Below the pieces are notes generated by a model, which was given only the letters and a program-made list of their open reading frames with translations, was not told the origin of the DNA and did no database searches. Position numbers and translations under genes: made by a program. Positions 23,216 through 34,364 of a stretch of DNA of 64,000 nt are shown here, in pieces. Each line of letters opens with the position of its first letter. Position 1 is the first letter of the stretch. The stretch is from assembly GCA_949752735.1 (NCBI GenBank), contig OX457036.1, positions 19,873,169 through 19,937,168 of the forward strand, in the 5' to 3' direction. The DNA is from Lumbricus terrestris. Its lineage: Eukaryota > Annelida > Clitellata > Crassiclitellata > Lumbricidae.

Positions 23216-23402
23216 CAGGTTTAAACTGGGTGGGAACACATGGGAAAGGCATTGCCACTGCTCTCGAAATTCTTGGCTCGCGTTCCCACTGCTCATCATG
23301 ATGGAACTATAAAACAAATGCATTTCAATAAAATTCTTCATCAGCGTTCCCACTGCTCACATTCAGCGTTCCCACTGCTCACCCAAACCACTTTAATCAC
23401 TG
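23216..23402 (-). mobile_element. hAT-type MITE, CCCACTGCTC family
   Basis: 187 bp with exact 8-bp duplication ATTCTATA (23208-23215 and 23403-23410). GCGTTCCCACTGCTC repeats fill the interior. TIRs (CAGGTTTAAACTGGG, CCACTTTAATCACTG) are decayed forms of those at 42520-42707. Confidence 0.94.
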
Positions 23403-23763
23403 ATTCTATATAAATGTCTGAAATGAATGAATGACTTGCTGAAAGCAGTAAAGAGTAAGTCAGAGTAGTCTAGGGTGCTGAAAATCAATGCATTTGCCAG
23501 TTATATCTTAACACCTACGGACATGTAACGTCTAATTCAATGTATATCACGAACGGACATGAATGAAAATTTACAAATACTATATACATGGCCAAGGAGA
23601 GAAATGGTAGAATTGAAACAACACGTAAGCTAGGAACAGCAGCTGCCAGCTTCACAATTAAGTCACCAAGTTTCAATTACCTGAGCTGAACAAATTTATA
23701 AAGTTGTTGTAGAGTGCCACTAGTAGAAATTCGGTCTTTAATGGGTTAAGGATGCCTCTTGAA

Positions 23764-23907
23764 CATAGGCGCAACCACCCTATGGGACTCACGGGACGCG
23801 TCCCTTCAACTTTTGAGTCGTCCCCTGACTTTATTATTATGGTCCCCCAACTTTCAGGACGTGATTCATTTGGTCCCCCCAACTTTTAGGACGTGGTTGC
23901 ACCTATG
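23764..23907 (+). mobile_element. hAT-type MITE, CATAGGCGCAACC family
   Basis: 144 bp with exact 8-bp duplication CTCTTGAA (23756-23763 and 23908-23915). Ends are CATAGGCGCAACCACC and GTGGTTGCACCTATG. Confidence 0.92.
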
Positions 23908-24214
23908 CTCTTGAAGTTTATTGGCCACCATCCAAGACTGTATCTCATCCACGGCAGCACACAACAGCTGTACATGTTATGAGTCACATGACAGACTGTC
24001 AAATTAAATGTAGACTTGAGCATAGAAATGATATCCCAGCGAATGCTCATCCAGCAAACATAAGTAGCAAGATACTTTACTGTTAATTTACATTACTGAC
24101 AGGTAACCGCAGACAAGGCAGAACAGAAAAGATGCTCAGGTATACACAAGTTCATAACCAAGTCTAAATCTAGACTATTAAGAATGTGGGCTGGCAATAA
24201 AAAGTCTGCAATAC

Positions 24215-24337
24215 CTTCACTTTCAGGATCTTTTGCTCCCATGTCCTTAGTTGGTAATGTTGAATTCTGTTGGGCAACCACCCGAGTCATCGTCTTAGCT
24301 TGGTGCCGGGCACCACGAAGCCTATCCAAACGAATAC
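24215..24337 (-). CDS. ESRR: ESRR exon: DBD C-terminal extension and hinge
   Basis: Acceptor TTCCAG precedes 24337 and the exon opens in the phase left by the zinc-finger-2 exon, so the junction reads LTEG-IRLDRLRGARHQAK. The GxRLDRxRG sequence is the T/A-box extension of estrogen-related receptors, which contacts the 5' bases of the extended half-site. The chosen donor is GAAG|GTATTG at 24214. Without it the frame runs on to a stop at 24093, so an extended exon or intron retention is possible. The hinge after TMTRV has no match I recall. Ligand-binding-domain exons should follow at lower coordinates, but I could not find them. Confidence 0.8.
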
Positions 24338-25076
24338 CTGGAACATATTACATCCTCACCATGACTGTTTCGATTAAATGGCCATAAGCATTATCGGTCT
24401 GATCATATTATAACAATCGGTATAATTTGGTTCAGAAACAATCACAGTTACGGTAATTGGCACCGATGTTGAAAATCGCTATAAATAATCTAATAATTTT
24501 TCTTGAAGTATTGCATATTATTCCAAGTGTTTTGTTTATATTCATCCATTGTTTATATTCCCATATTATTCATGCATTAAAACATGCTATTAACAACCCC
24601 AAATAGTAATAATTATACCAATAAAAGCAATAATTAATATATTAATAAACATAATAATTTTAGTGACAATAATATTAACAACAATGGTATTGCATTTTCG
24701 TTTGTTGGCAAAGAAATTCACTGTCAAAATGTAGAAAAATAACAAACAGATCGAGATATTGCACTGTTATAGAAAAAGAAGCTATATTGTGCAATATAGT
24801 TTCTGTCATGGCTTTATGGATTTGGATAAGAGTCTTTGCAGTAAAAATTTTGGTATCAAGTCTAAACAGTAAGTGTAATTCACCCACATAATAATTTATG
24901 AGTTCACTGGTTTTATGAGAAAATAAATTTGTCTTACAATTAAAAAACAAATAAATAATAACGATTTACTGTATTTTCTTCCTGCCTGATCTTCGTAATC
25001 GTAAACTAAAAATTCGAAGTCATTATTACATCAGAGAACACCCATCACACAAAGATGTAGAAAGTGGCGAGAATAC
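24338..25076 (-). other. ESRR intron
   Basis: Very AT-rich intron between the zinc-finger-2 exon (donor GAAG|GTATTC) and the hinge exon. No other feature is supported. Confidence 0.75.
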
Positions 25077-25193
25077 CTTCGGTCAGCATTCCTTCTTTAA
25101 GGCACTTCTGAAATCGACAAGACTGGCAGGCTTTGCGACGTTTCTTTGTCATTACGCATGCTCCACTTGCGGGACATCGGTACTTAATGTTCC
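25077..25193 (-). CDS. ESRR: ESRR exon: second zinc finger
   Basis: Encodes [18 protein letters not shown] followed by [19 protein letters not shown]. The second nuclear-receptor zinc finger has canonical spacing C-x5-C-x9-C-x2-C. Acceptor TTCTAG precedes 25193 and donor GAAG|GTATTC follows 25077. Length 117 bp, entering with 2 nt and leaving with 1 nt, which fits both neighbours. RTxQGNI and ACQxCRFxKCL are typical of estrogen-related receptors (NR3B). The protein is expected to be a nuclear transcription factor that binds TNAAGGTCA as monomer or dimer. The exon's 5' edge is partly duplicated upstream (see 25165-25395). Confidence 0.95.
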
Positions 25194-25395
25194 CTAGAAA
25201 AATCAAAATAAAAAATAAATCAAAATTATGGCTGATTACCGTATATGATCAATTAACTTGCAGGGCATTGGTACTTAATGTTCCCTACAAAAATCAAAGT
25301 CAAAAAGGAATCAAAATTACGGCTGATTACCGTATATGACCAATTAACTTGCAGGGCATTGGTACTAGCTGTTACCTAAAAATAAATTCAATTAT
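25165..25395 (-). repeat. 91-bp tandem repeat covering an exon border
   Basis: GGTACTTAATGTTCCCTA recurs at 25179 and 25270, and a diverged start recurs at 25361, an exact 91-bp period. The first unit is the true exon/intron border of ESRR zinc finger 2. The other units lie in the upstream intron and keep an acceptor-like TAG and up to about 28 nt of exon-like sequence. Confidence 0.9.
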
Positions 25396-26597
25396 CGGTA
25401 GAAGGAAATTAGCAAAAACAGACAATTAACTCGGACTAAACCTCAGTACATTCTAGTAATGTGTTGTTTTATATGTAACATTTGAAAGCGACAGAGACAT
25501 GACTTAGGTCAAGAAATTGGGAGGTCCCAATTTTCTATATTTCCTACTTTGACAATCCACATAATAACCATTGTTTTACTACTAGTACGTGAAGTAATTG
25601 GCTCAAATTGGCTCATACAATCACAGTGGGCACAGTTTATTCACAGCTTAAAACATTGAGGGTTACAGTGCCCCAGTCCAACAGCGTACATGTATGTACA
25701 GCAATTTCGCATTCCCGAAAATTCACTAATGCAGACACTGATGATCCAGAACGTCACCACTGCATGATCATAGGCTATCAATGTCTGTATTGGTGAATTT
25801 AGCAAAACACAGCTCAAGTCAAATCCGTGTCCAACAATGTCGAATGCAGCATCATTAGTAGACGATAGCGATCAATGTCAGAGTTTGCAATTATGATTTT
25901 TTCACCGGAAAAATAATCACCCTAACTATCCCAACATCACCAATCGACACTACAGTATTACCGGTACGTGGTTCATTCAGAAAATCATTTTTCGCAACCT
26001 ATTGCTTTTATAATAACCCAATTTTGCAGAAGCAGATTTGTAAAATTCATATGCCACCATTCTGAGCAATATGCCTTGTCCAAGCAGTCTAGTATAATTA
26101 ATTGTATGTGTGTCCACCCATGGTGCCTAGCTATATTCGGAAACACATATCTGCAGCTACACTCGAGCATGGAGACTACCCTGGCAATTAACAGCTTAAA
26201 AAGTAACCAGAGGAAGTGACTCAGACCAGCGAGACCACTTTCCGTTAATATTCATGCCTTCCTGTGGCCTCAATTAACACACAATTGATAAACACAAGGA
26301 AACTCATTGAATCAGCAAACGCAAAAAGAAAGGTCATTGGCCAAGAATTCAGACATGCTGTATTATAGACTACTGAGTCATACAAAGTCCCATGTACCGG
26401 TACATACACGCAAACATACGAGCAATTATATTTTGAAATGCATACATTCTATTACATTCGAACTATGGACTTTCTCTCTCATAATACAACATAATCAGAG
26501 GCGCTCCCAGTGTGAAACGCCAATCAATATAGAACGTCTTAATAGAATGGGTAGAAACAATGTGTTCCTAGATATGGTCTCAGCATGAGTTACAGAA
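25396..26597 (-). other. ESRR intron sequence
   Basis: Inside the long intron between the first and second zinc-finger exons (25194-32261). An L2-tail fragment (AATCAGAGGCGCTCCCAG) lies near 26490-26515. No coding exon was recognised. Confidence 0.6.
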
Positions 26598-26605
26598 CAT
26601 CCATC

Positions 26606-27719
26606 CAGGGCCGGCCTTAGCCCAAGTGGCGCCCTAGGCAAGGCATACATTTGGCGCCCCAGGCATAAGGCCTGCATTTGGCGCCCTTAGTTTCCCACTC
26701 AATTGTTCAACCCACGTTAGAATCTAAAGATGAATTAGGCAGAGCCGGTATACGCTTACAAGGCCGTAGCCAGGATTTTATTTCGGGGATGTTTTCTTGA
26801 CCGTGAATTTTGAGGTGCGTACACGCAGCGGGCGACTTTTTTGGGTGAAATTTTCTGACGACTTTTGTTAGTCGTCGAATTTTCTGACGTCCAAAAAACA
26901 CTATCTTCCGCAATTTTCTGCTTAAAATTACATTACACACTGTCATGGGCTAGCAAATGCATCATTATTTCATTTCTACATTATTTCATTTGGGGGGGTT
27001 CAAACACCCAAAACATCCCCCTAGCTACGGCCTGGTAGGCCTACGCTCAACTGAGTAATTCATTATAATTGCTTTATTAGTACACTGAAGGCTGGATATA
27101 ATATTCAATTTTGTGGTGAATGGTAGGCATATAAGTTAAAAAATATTAAAATACACTCTGGTGGATATGGCGCCCTCTTTGATGGAAATGGCGCCCTCTA
27201 GAACTTGGCGCCCCATGCAACTGCCTGCTTTTCCAATGCCTTATATAGGTTGGCCCTGCCTCAGCTACTGCCCTTTCTTCATCGTCGTCCCTACTAGACT
27301 ATTTTTATTTCGATCTGAATAATGGGCAGGTTGTAATGTTGTAATCTCATCTACATACTAAGCAAGGCCCACTCCCATTTCATACATTTCATTTCTTGCA
27401 ACATCTTCACTATCGAAGTTGAGCGTCGCGTATTTTTAAACTGTCTCCTAAAGCAAAGAGTACGGAATGTCGTTAAAAATCGAATTTTATTTGTCTTTTA
27501 TTTGTTGATTTAAAATTTATGCAGTCCTTGAAATTGAATTAGGCCAACCTGAACAGGTGCAAAGAATCCATAATTATTTTAAATTCTTTCCATTAGCGAA
27601 AGTTCTGAGTTTAAAAGAATATAGTGCAAAAAAATAAATCCGCCGGTGCCGCGGCACCCCCCAAAGACTGCGGCGCCCTAGGCAACTGCCTACTTTGCCT
27701 ATAGGTAAGGCCGGCCCTG
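26606..27719 (+). mobile_element. hAT-type element, 1114 bp, non-autonomous
   Basis: Ends CAGGGCCGGCCTTA and TAAGGCCGGCCCTG form perfect 14-bp TIRs. The duplication CATCCATC (26598-26605 and 27720-27727) is exact, although the right flank is itself a CATC microsatellite. GGCGCCCTAGGCAA and GGCGCCC motifs cluster near both ends. No transposase frame remains. It lies within the ESRR intron. Confidence 0.88.
26759..27041 (+). mobile_element. Possible element nested in the hAT element
   Basis: AAGGCCGTAGCCAGG on the left and CCTAGCTACGGCCT on the right are inverted relatives. Flanks TACGCTTA and TACGCTCA agree at 7 of 8 positions if the right boundary is set at 27041. The exact right end is uncertain. 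Confidence 0.5.
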
Positions 27720-27727
27720 CATCCATC

Positions 27728-27905
27728 CATCCAGCCATACATCCATCCATCTAGCCATCCATCCATCCATCCATCCAGTCAGCCATCCAGTCAGCCATCC
27801 AGTCAGCCAGCCATGCATGCATGCATGCATACAAACATATACATACATGCATACATAAATACACAAACAAATCCATCCATCATTGCATACAGACATACAC
27901 ACATA
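27728..27905 (+). repeat. CATC/CATG/CATA microsatellite
   Basis: Imperfect tetranucleotide array. Trp/Met/Asp-rich open frames here are artefacts. Confidence 0.9.
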
Positions 27906-28234
27906 CAGAAGCAGGTGTTTTTCAACCAAACAGACTTTGGGTTTTACATATCACCAAAGTCAAACAACTGGCCCATAATAAACTTCTAAGTCTCAGCTCC
28001 TTTACTGCTACAGGAAACTTTGGATGCTGGAATTTTTTTTGCAAACTTCCGGAACAAAACGCTGCAAAAATACCGTACACGAAAGTCAACAGAAAGTAAT
28101 ACTGAGACAGATTGTTAATGTATCTAGAAATTCGTTATAATCGTTACTAAGACGTAACTGAAGTCCACTCAAAGGCGAACATTTCCCAGTAGTGTAAAAC
28201 GCTAAGAATTTCAATTCATTAGTTCCAGTACATC

Positions 28235-29428
28235 CAGGGCCTAGGACAGGATTTGGAGGCCTAGGGCCACAACTAATTTTCAAGGCCTTCTCACTCAAGA
28301 ATCTACGTCCAAATTCTGGATTGCTATGAGATCCTGCTCCAATGTCAACATGTCTCTTAATATTTGAAGGATTTAAAAAGAAAATTATTTGAATATCTGA
28401 TTCATTGACAATTATTGTTAAATGCTGTCCAATAATTTCACATTTTCTTGGTTCAAAACTCCATTCTCTGTCAGTCACAGTTGTTACAGTTGTCGAAGTC
28501 TCTTGGAGGGTACTATTTGGGATTAATTTATTTCTCGAAAATCTTCAGTCTGGCTGAGCCTATTGTTATTATCAGGATGTGAAACGAAATTTAGAATTTT
28601 TTGCTTGCTGAAGTAGCTTCCTTTTGTCGAGCAAATTTCTTTCGTTTCTCATGTCCACTTTCGAATGATCTTCATCTTTATGTAAGAGATTAGATTAAAA
28701 TAATATTTTTCTATAATATAATAGACTAATAGTTAGGACCCGAGAGGAATATTTGCCATTTTTTCAATAAAATTGACAATGTGGTCAATTTAGTCAAATT
28801 GACCGATATTGTTAATGAATTAATGTAAATGAGATATCAATTTCAAAAGCTAAAAAACAAACCCCCTAATCGTGCACTCGTTCCTCTCGAATGCGTCCAC
28901 CATCCCAGGGCCCTTTCATTTTCTACACTACCCCAAACTCCAAATCCTGGCTACACCACCGCTCTAAGTGACTAAGGAAGTAAGAATATATATTGTACTG
29001 TTTAAGAATCACATCCGATGATAAGAACAATAATTATATTCATGAATATTAAAACATTTTTAGGTTTCAGTGTTTGACTTACGACTTAGGGCCTACGAGT
29101 GACGAGTTACGATAGAGTTTATACTGTTGAGTGTTGACAACTTTTCAATTTTACAACTCATAACAGATTTACGAAAAAATTACACTTTGCAATTATTTAA
29201 CGTCAACGATTTCGTCACGAAATAATTAGAATTTGCCCAATGAATGCTACATTTCAGTGAATAACTCATTAATTCCGTAATTCCCCATTTCAATAAATTA
29301 TTTATTGAAATGGGGAATTAAGGAGTTATTTATTATAAAGAAGTTCGTAATTCCGAAATTCCGAGGCCCTTTGTCAAGTGAGGCCTGGGGCCAAATGGCC
29401 CCAGTGGCCCCCCCTGTCCCAGGCCCTG
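28235..29428 (+). mobile_element. hAT-type element, 1194 bp
   Basis: Exact 8-bp duplication AGTACATC (28227-28234 and 29429-29436). Termini are CAGGGCCTAGGACAGG and CCCTGTCCCAGGCCCTG. It contains a 34-bp hairpin TTCCCCATTTCAATAAA/TTTATTGAAATGGGGAA at 29281-29317. A minus-strand frame of 130 codons overlaps the left end (28086-28478). I cannot match it to a hAT transposase, so the element is probably non-autonomous or decayed. Located in the ESRR intron. Confidence 0.93.
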
Positions 29429-29456
29429 AGTACATCGATATCAATATTATCACTAT

Positions 29457-29517
29457 CATTATCCTATCATCATCACTGTTGTTGTTGTTATTATTATTAT
29501 TATTATTTATTAAATTA
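29457..29517 (+). repeat. Trinucleotide microsatellite (TTG/TTA)
   Basis: Short mixed TTG and TTA run adjoining the hAT element's right flank. Confidence 0.8.
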
Positions 29518-30263
29518 GCCCAAGTAAACATGATCCATCACCTATAAAATTAGATTTATTACCATTAACAATTTTTTACCCAATGTAGTGCAACCATGCA
29601 AAACAAAAATATTGTGTGAGGAGCTATTAATGAGCATGTCTGGAAAATCAAGTTTCTTCCTTTGCAACACCACAGACCAGACCGTGCTTCAAGATGACTG
29701 TATAGCATCGGATATTAAATTGACTTCATGTGACCATCCAGGTATGGTCGAAATTATGACACCAAAACCACCAGAATTAATTAGGCCCAGTGTTTTGAAG
29801 GCAATGGGCAGAACTACTAAATTATTAGTAATATTATCATCACAATTATGATCATTTATCCCCTAAAAAAAGCTCAATCCCTCTTTTACGCAATCCTGGT
29901 CCGGATATACCCTTCCTGAGCTGGCCTTCCCCTCTCGACATCAGTTTTGACTCGTATCTGAATCCCTCTGTTTTTCACTGGGTTCAAGTTGTGGGGATAG
30001 AAACCCCTGATCATGACCGTGTGCATGCTGTAATTCAATGCCGAGCGCTGAAGGACTTGCTCAAATTCATACACAGTATTACCTTCACAGAGGGGCTTTT
30101 GGTGCACGCTCCAACCAACTGGCTATCATGTCCCACAAACATACATACATACTATACATATGCTCTCCCCTCCTTATCCTCCGTCAGTCTTCTTCCTTGT
30201 CACTTGATTTTTAATAGAGTGTAAACAGAATTAGTCTTCTTGCTGATTTCAGAAGGGAGTACC

Positions 30264-30441
30264 CAGGGCTTAAAGTGTGACTGGACGGTCATGGACGGCG
30301 TCCATGCATTTATTTTAAAATCTGAACGCCGTCCAGCCACTTATTGGCCAGCAATGACTAGAAAGGTAAGAGGCGTCCAGGCACTTCTTTTGGAAAGATA
30401 AGAGGCGTCCAGTCACTTATTTTTCCACACTTTAAGCGCTG
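30264..30441 (+). mobile_element. hAT-type MITE, GCTTAAAGTG family
   Basis: 178 bp with exact 8-bp duplication GGAGTACC (30256-30263 and 30442-30449). Ends are CAGGGCTTAAAGTGTG and CACACTTTAAGCGCTG. It contains four GGCGTCCAG-type repeats. Confidence 0.96.
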
Positions 30442-30885
30442 GGAGTACCAGTGTAAACAGAAATGATACGTAATCCTTTCGGCATGGTGTTACTGGATCC
30501 CTCACTTTTGGACCATGCAGTCCTATGGCTTCACTGCTTAAGGCCAATCATACTTACCATCAGACATCTATCAATTCCATTTAACTACAGGCTTGGAAGA
30601 GAAACAATATGAAATGGAGGCAACATTGGTATGAAGTGTTGCTGACTCATTACTTTTGCTTCAGCATAATTATAGTATAGGGGGCCAACCCTCTTCCTTG
30701 CAGTCTCACATTCCCACAGCGTACGGTCGATGTACTCATACAGTTGATTGCAGGTGGAGCCTATATCTCAAAACAAATCTAGATGTCACCAGAATGCGAC
30801 ATATCAAGCATTTTTGCCTGGATTAAGTAGAAAATCAAATATAGCTTTTCATCCAACAGTTACTCTATAGGCCATAGGATCCCAT

Positions 30886-30973
30886 CCGTGCCTCAGATTC
30901 ACATTTTCCGTGCCTCAGATTCACATTTTCCGTGCCTCAGATTCACATTTTCCGTGCCTCAGATTCACATTTC
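30886..30973 (+). repeat. 22-bp minisatellite, four units
   Basis: The unit starts CCGTGCCTCAGATTCACATT. It is repeated at 30886, 30908, 30930 and 30952 with almost no divergence, so the expansion is recent. Confidence 0.95.
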
Positions 30974-32130
30974 GGTATGACCTCGTGCACGTTACAAATC
31001 CATTAATAATAATATTTAAAAAATTTATTTTTTAATAATAATAGCTTGCACACCGGTTCATCCTTATCTGCATCATCAGTAGTAGCAGCAACTTCTGAAA
31101 CCGGCCACTTGGCGGCTGATGGTAATGGGTGCATAAAATGAATGATCTACATGCTAATAGGTTTCATTGAGATCCGATGCCAGCCACACACACTGAATCG
31201 GAATATTATTCTCGAGTGGCTGCTCTATGCATTTGTCCGTTTAACTATCACAATCTTCGTCTTCCTCTTGCCTCTCCTGCATTCTGCACAGACCAGTGAA
31301 GCAAGCGAACAGCTACGAAAAACAAACTCTGTGCTCAGGTTCTGGGAAAAACAATGCATCAAACTTAAGGAATAAGTAGACAAGGCGGCAGCAATCTCAA
31401 AAACCGGCTACACCCGCAGTAGGCTTTACATACACACACAACTCTAACTTTCCCATCAAGCTAAAATTGTAAGAAACAACCCAGACCTCTCTATCTGATT
31501 AACAGGACGTGCATATAAGAAAGAACTTGTTCCAGTGATCGAAATTACTGACAGATAACATAGAATAAAAAGTTCAAGCTATTAATAATTATTCATATGA
31601 ATCACATAGATTCCCAGGTTTACCGGCATAAAATTAAAAATCTCCTGACTCTTGACTCTGTTCTATAGGTTGCGGCTAAGCTGCAACATTCCTGTGATTC
31701 ATTCAAATTTCCACATCACATCTATTAACATTTCAAAGCCATTGTCAGTAATATACATCTCTGAGTCAGATAACTACAAACTGAAATAGACTTCAATACA
31801 ACTGGCAGGGGCCAAGTCAGAAAAAAATGTCAAGGTCTTCCCCCCATATTGGGGTTTTTCCAGTGAACATGGCTGCTAAAGACAGAGAATTGGTTTTGTG
31901 GAATGATGTTCCAACATCAAACTTAAAACGCTAAAACTCATTGGTCAAAAGCACAGCATTAGCAAACTTTCCTAACCAAAAACATGACCTGTTCATTACC
32001 ATTGTTATTAAATTGTTATTGGCCCCATGGTATGGAATGGGCCACCACTGTCTATACACCTTATGCCCAGTGTTTGCCCAGATGTGTTTTATGGCAACAT
32101 TCAAACCATCCTTTTCATCCAAGGTTGAGT
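30974..32130 (-). other. ESRR intron, no further feature seen
   Basis: Unique-looking sequence. The short plus-strand frame at 31142-31375 has hydrophobic runs but no splice or domain support. Confidence 0.5.
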
Positions 32131-32180
32131 TGGTAGCACTCCTGAGTAGCAACCTTGAAAAGGCGCTATATAAATCTCCA
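32131..32180 (+). repeat. L2-like LINE tail, plus orientation
   Basis: AAGGCGCTATATAAATC is the L2-type 3' end read forward. This is one of only two tails in the window in this orientation. Confidence 0.7.
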
Positions 32181-32261
32181 TAATGAATGCATTAAATTAC
32201 TCAAATGAAAATCAATCGAGTCAAATATATGGAGTAGAAAGACAAGTACGGTAACACACAC

Positions 32262-32607
32262 CTTGAACAGTTCGTTTGAAGAAGGCCTTGCATGCTTCAC
32301 AGGACGCCACTCCATAGTGCACACCGGAAGCTTTGTCCGCACACACAAGACACAGTCGCTCCCCTCCTGTCACCGATGACTTAGGACTGGCACCCTGGTG
32401 CTGCGGTCGCTGTGACATGGGGTCCTTCTTGAAACCTTTGACTCCACAGCTGAGTGCATGGTTTGATATCTTGCTAGTTATGAGCTCCAGATCGCTAGCG
32501 TAGCAGTCTCTCTCCGAAGTTAGCTTATAGGATGGAAGACAGTGTGTGGCTGGATAATGGTCGACTGGAATTTCCTCAAAAGTACCACTGGTCAGCGGCA
32601 TAAACAT
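32262..32607 (-). CDS. ESRR: ESRR first coding exon: start and zinc finger 1
   Basis: The ATG at 32605-32607 (MFMPLTSG) is preceded in frame by TAA within the same exon, which fixes the start. A 75-residue N-terminal region, probably AF-1-like and disordered, leads into a nuclear-receptor zinc finger: C-x2-C-x13-C-x2-C with [20 protein letters not shown]. The P box CEACKA is that of estrogen-related receptors, whereas estrogen receptors have CEGCKA. The donor CAAG|GTGTGT follows 32262 and leaves one base that joins the 25193 exon as RTVQ-GNIKYRC. The intron is about 7 kb and full of MITEs. One ESRR gene is expected in invertebrates. The symbol rests on the DNA-binding domain only. Confidence 0.95.
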
Positions 32608-32649
32608 GACGTTTGACCAAACGGCTGGCAGATTAATGGTTTACCAGAT
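32608..32649 (-). other. ESRR 5' UTR part of the first coding exon
   Basis: Acceptor TTTTCTAG lies just before 32649. The 42 nt between it and the ATG contain an in-frame TAA. At least one upstream non-coding exon is therefore expected at higher coordinates. Confidence 0.7.
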
Positions 32650-32758
32650 CTAGAAAACAGAATAAAGAGCAGTGAAAATATGCAAAACATCAAATGGATT
32701 GATTATAGGAAATTTTCATTCTAACCTTCTACTTATTTGCACGTTGGTATGCATTTAA

Positions 32759-32812
32759 CAAGCAGTTTTGAAGTGGATCAATTAGTTATTATTCCGTCTG
32801 CTAAAAGCCTAC
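32759..32812 (+). repeat. 54-bp direct repeat, copy 1
   Basis: CAAGCAGTTTTGAAGTGGAT through GCTAAAAGCCTAC. Nearly identical to 33465-33518, 706 bp apart, upstream of the ESRR coding start. Confidence 0.9.
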
Positions 32813-33464
32813 TTATTCTCACAAGAGAATTGGCAATATGTATGTATGTAAGCACGCACGTCGGTATGCATTTAACAGGCACATGAATGCATGTGGTAAG
32901 TGCAAAAATTATCACAGCAGTTTAACAAAAGGACGACATTTTACTCATTACTACAGATTGCTGGTGCTCAAAGATCTAATACTAAAACATGATCTGATCC
33001 AAATGGATGGTAACCATCAAAGTATAATATGGATGGCTCTTGCTGAACTTCATTGTATTTTAATTAACCAGCATATATAGCATTCCAAAGCATCCAAAAC
33101 AAAAAAGTCACCACAGCAAGGGCCACAAGTAACCACAATCTACTAGGCTAGCATAATGTGGAAATCCATGCAAAAAGTCACAATAATTTCCTCGAGTATA
33201 AGGCGACCCAAACTGGTTTTCACCATAATAAAATATAATTATGGAACTGGGTTAGACTTTTGGAGCATGTGATTGTTAGACGATGATGGAATAATAATAT
33301 TCAAGACGTAGCCTATATTTAGGCTACTTTAAATACTTGGTTGGAAAAAATTCAGAGCCTATAGGCCTAATTATTATTAATATAAATTGCATGCATTTAC
33401 TATTAATCTAAGACATATCCTAGTCTAAAACTGCGTTCGAATTATTTGTTGAACCATCTTCAAA

Positions 33465-33518
33465 CAAGCAGTTTTGAAGTGGATTTATTAGTTATTATTC
33501 CGTCTGCTAAAAGCCTAC
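33465..33518 (+). repeat. 54-bp direct repeat, copy 2
   Basis: Differs from copy 1 by two bases near its middle. It marks a local duplication in the ESRR 5' region. Confidence 0.9.
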
Positions 33519-33783
33519 GCAAATGTTTACTCTGCCTTGAGTCATCCTTTACAGCGAGACCTGCAGTTATTATACATAAATGGAAACGTTATAACGGAGT
33601 CGTTTACTAATCGGCAATCACTAGCAGTTGAACAACGATTAGAAACAAAGTCAATCAATGAGTTAATGGCATTTAATGCACGCTGCACTTACTTATGGAC
33701 ACGCGCTTTTCTTCCCAGATTAAAAAGACGCAAAACACTCGTAAACACCCTCAGCAACATTGGGCAGAACCACGACACACCTC

Positions 33784-33895
33784 TGCACTAGCCAATCAGA
33801 ACAGAGGACGAAGTGACCCAATTCCGCGCCTGACCAATAGCAACAGAGGACGGTTTGACCTAGTTAGAGTCGACGTCAAGTACGACCTTGACGAC
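33784..33895. promoter_or_regulatory. Tandem CCAAT / half-site modules, candidate ESRR promoter
   Basis: Two consecutive modules read CCAAT (33792 and 33834), then AACAGAGGACG, then TGACC (nuclear-receptor half-site complement; TGACCT at 33856-33861). About 20 bp on, CGACCTTGA (33883-33891) is the complement of TCAAGGTCG, one base from an ERR element. The position about 1.2 kb upstream of the ESRR coding exon suits a promoter or proximal enhancer. Motif matches alone are weak evidence. Confidence 0.4.
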
Positions 33896-34356
33896 GAAAT
33901 TGCCCACAGCTGTAATTCTACAATAAATAAGTTTCTTATTAAACTGAAACTTCTCACCTTCTAAATTATTCGAAGTTTCGCTCGCCAGATAGAAATTTTA
34001 CGCTGTCTTAGAAGAGAAACTTTAAATCATATTTCACAACTCCAAACCAACAACGACGTTGCCTAGCCTATTTGCTTTTTCATTAGTATTGCACCTCAGT
34101 TAGCAAGTTTAAGCCTGAGACGCTAGATGGCGCGAGCTCTCTCGTATTTATAGAACTCCTTTTCGCCGCTTTGCAAATTCAGTTTTGGCGTTCGATGACT
34201 TTTGCCAGTATTACACATAAGAAACTCGTTATAAGTTTGTCAGGCAATGTTGGAAGCTTGAGCTCCTTTGTTTGCTAGTTCTCGGAACTCAGGATAATTC
34301 CTGGTGCGGCCTCCTGGACATTTAAAACTGGGTTTGTTGGTCGTCTACAACAGTAC
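33896..34356. other. Unannotated 5' region of ESRR
   Basis: Includes GGCGCGAGCTC and TTTTGGCG motifs but no exon I can define. Confidence 0.4.
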
Positions 34357-34364
34357 GCTAGGCC

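Noticed and set aside
16200..24092. Search for ESRR ligand-binding-domain exons on the minus strand
   Set aside because: No frame with the expected WAK-IPGF or FLEMLEA-type motifs was found by reading. The exons may lie left of the window or be too diverged for me to see.
30886..30973. Regularly spaced repeats resembling a CRISPR array
   Set aside because: Units are contiguous with no unique spacers, and the genome is eukaryotic. It is a minisatellite.
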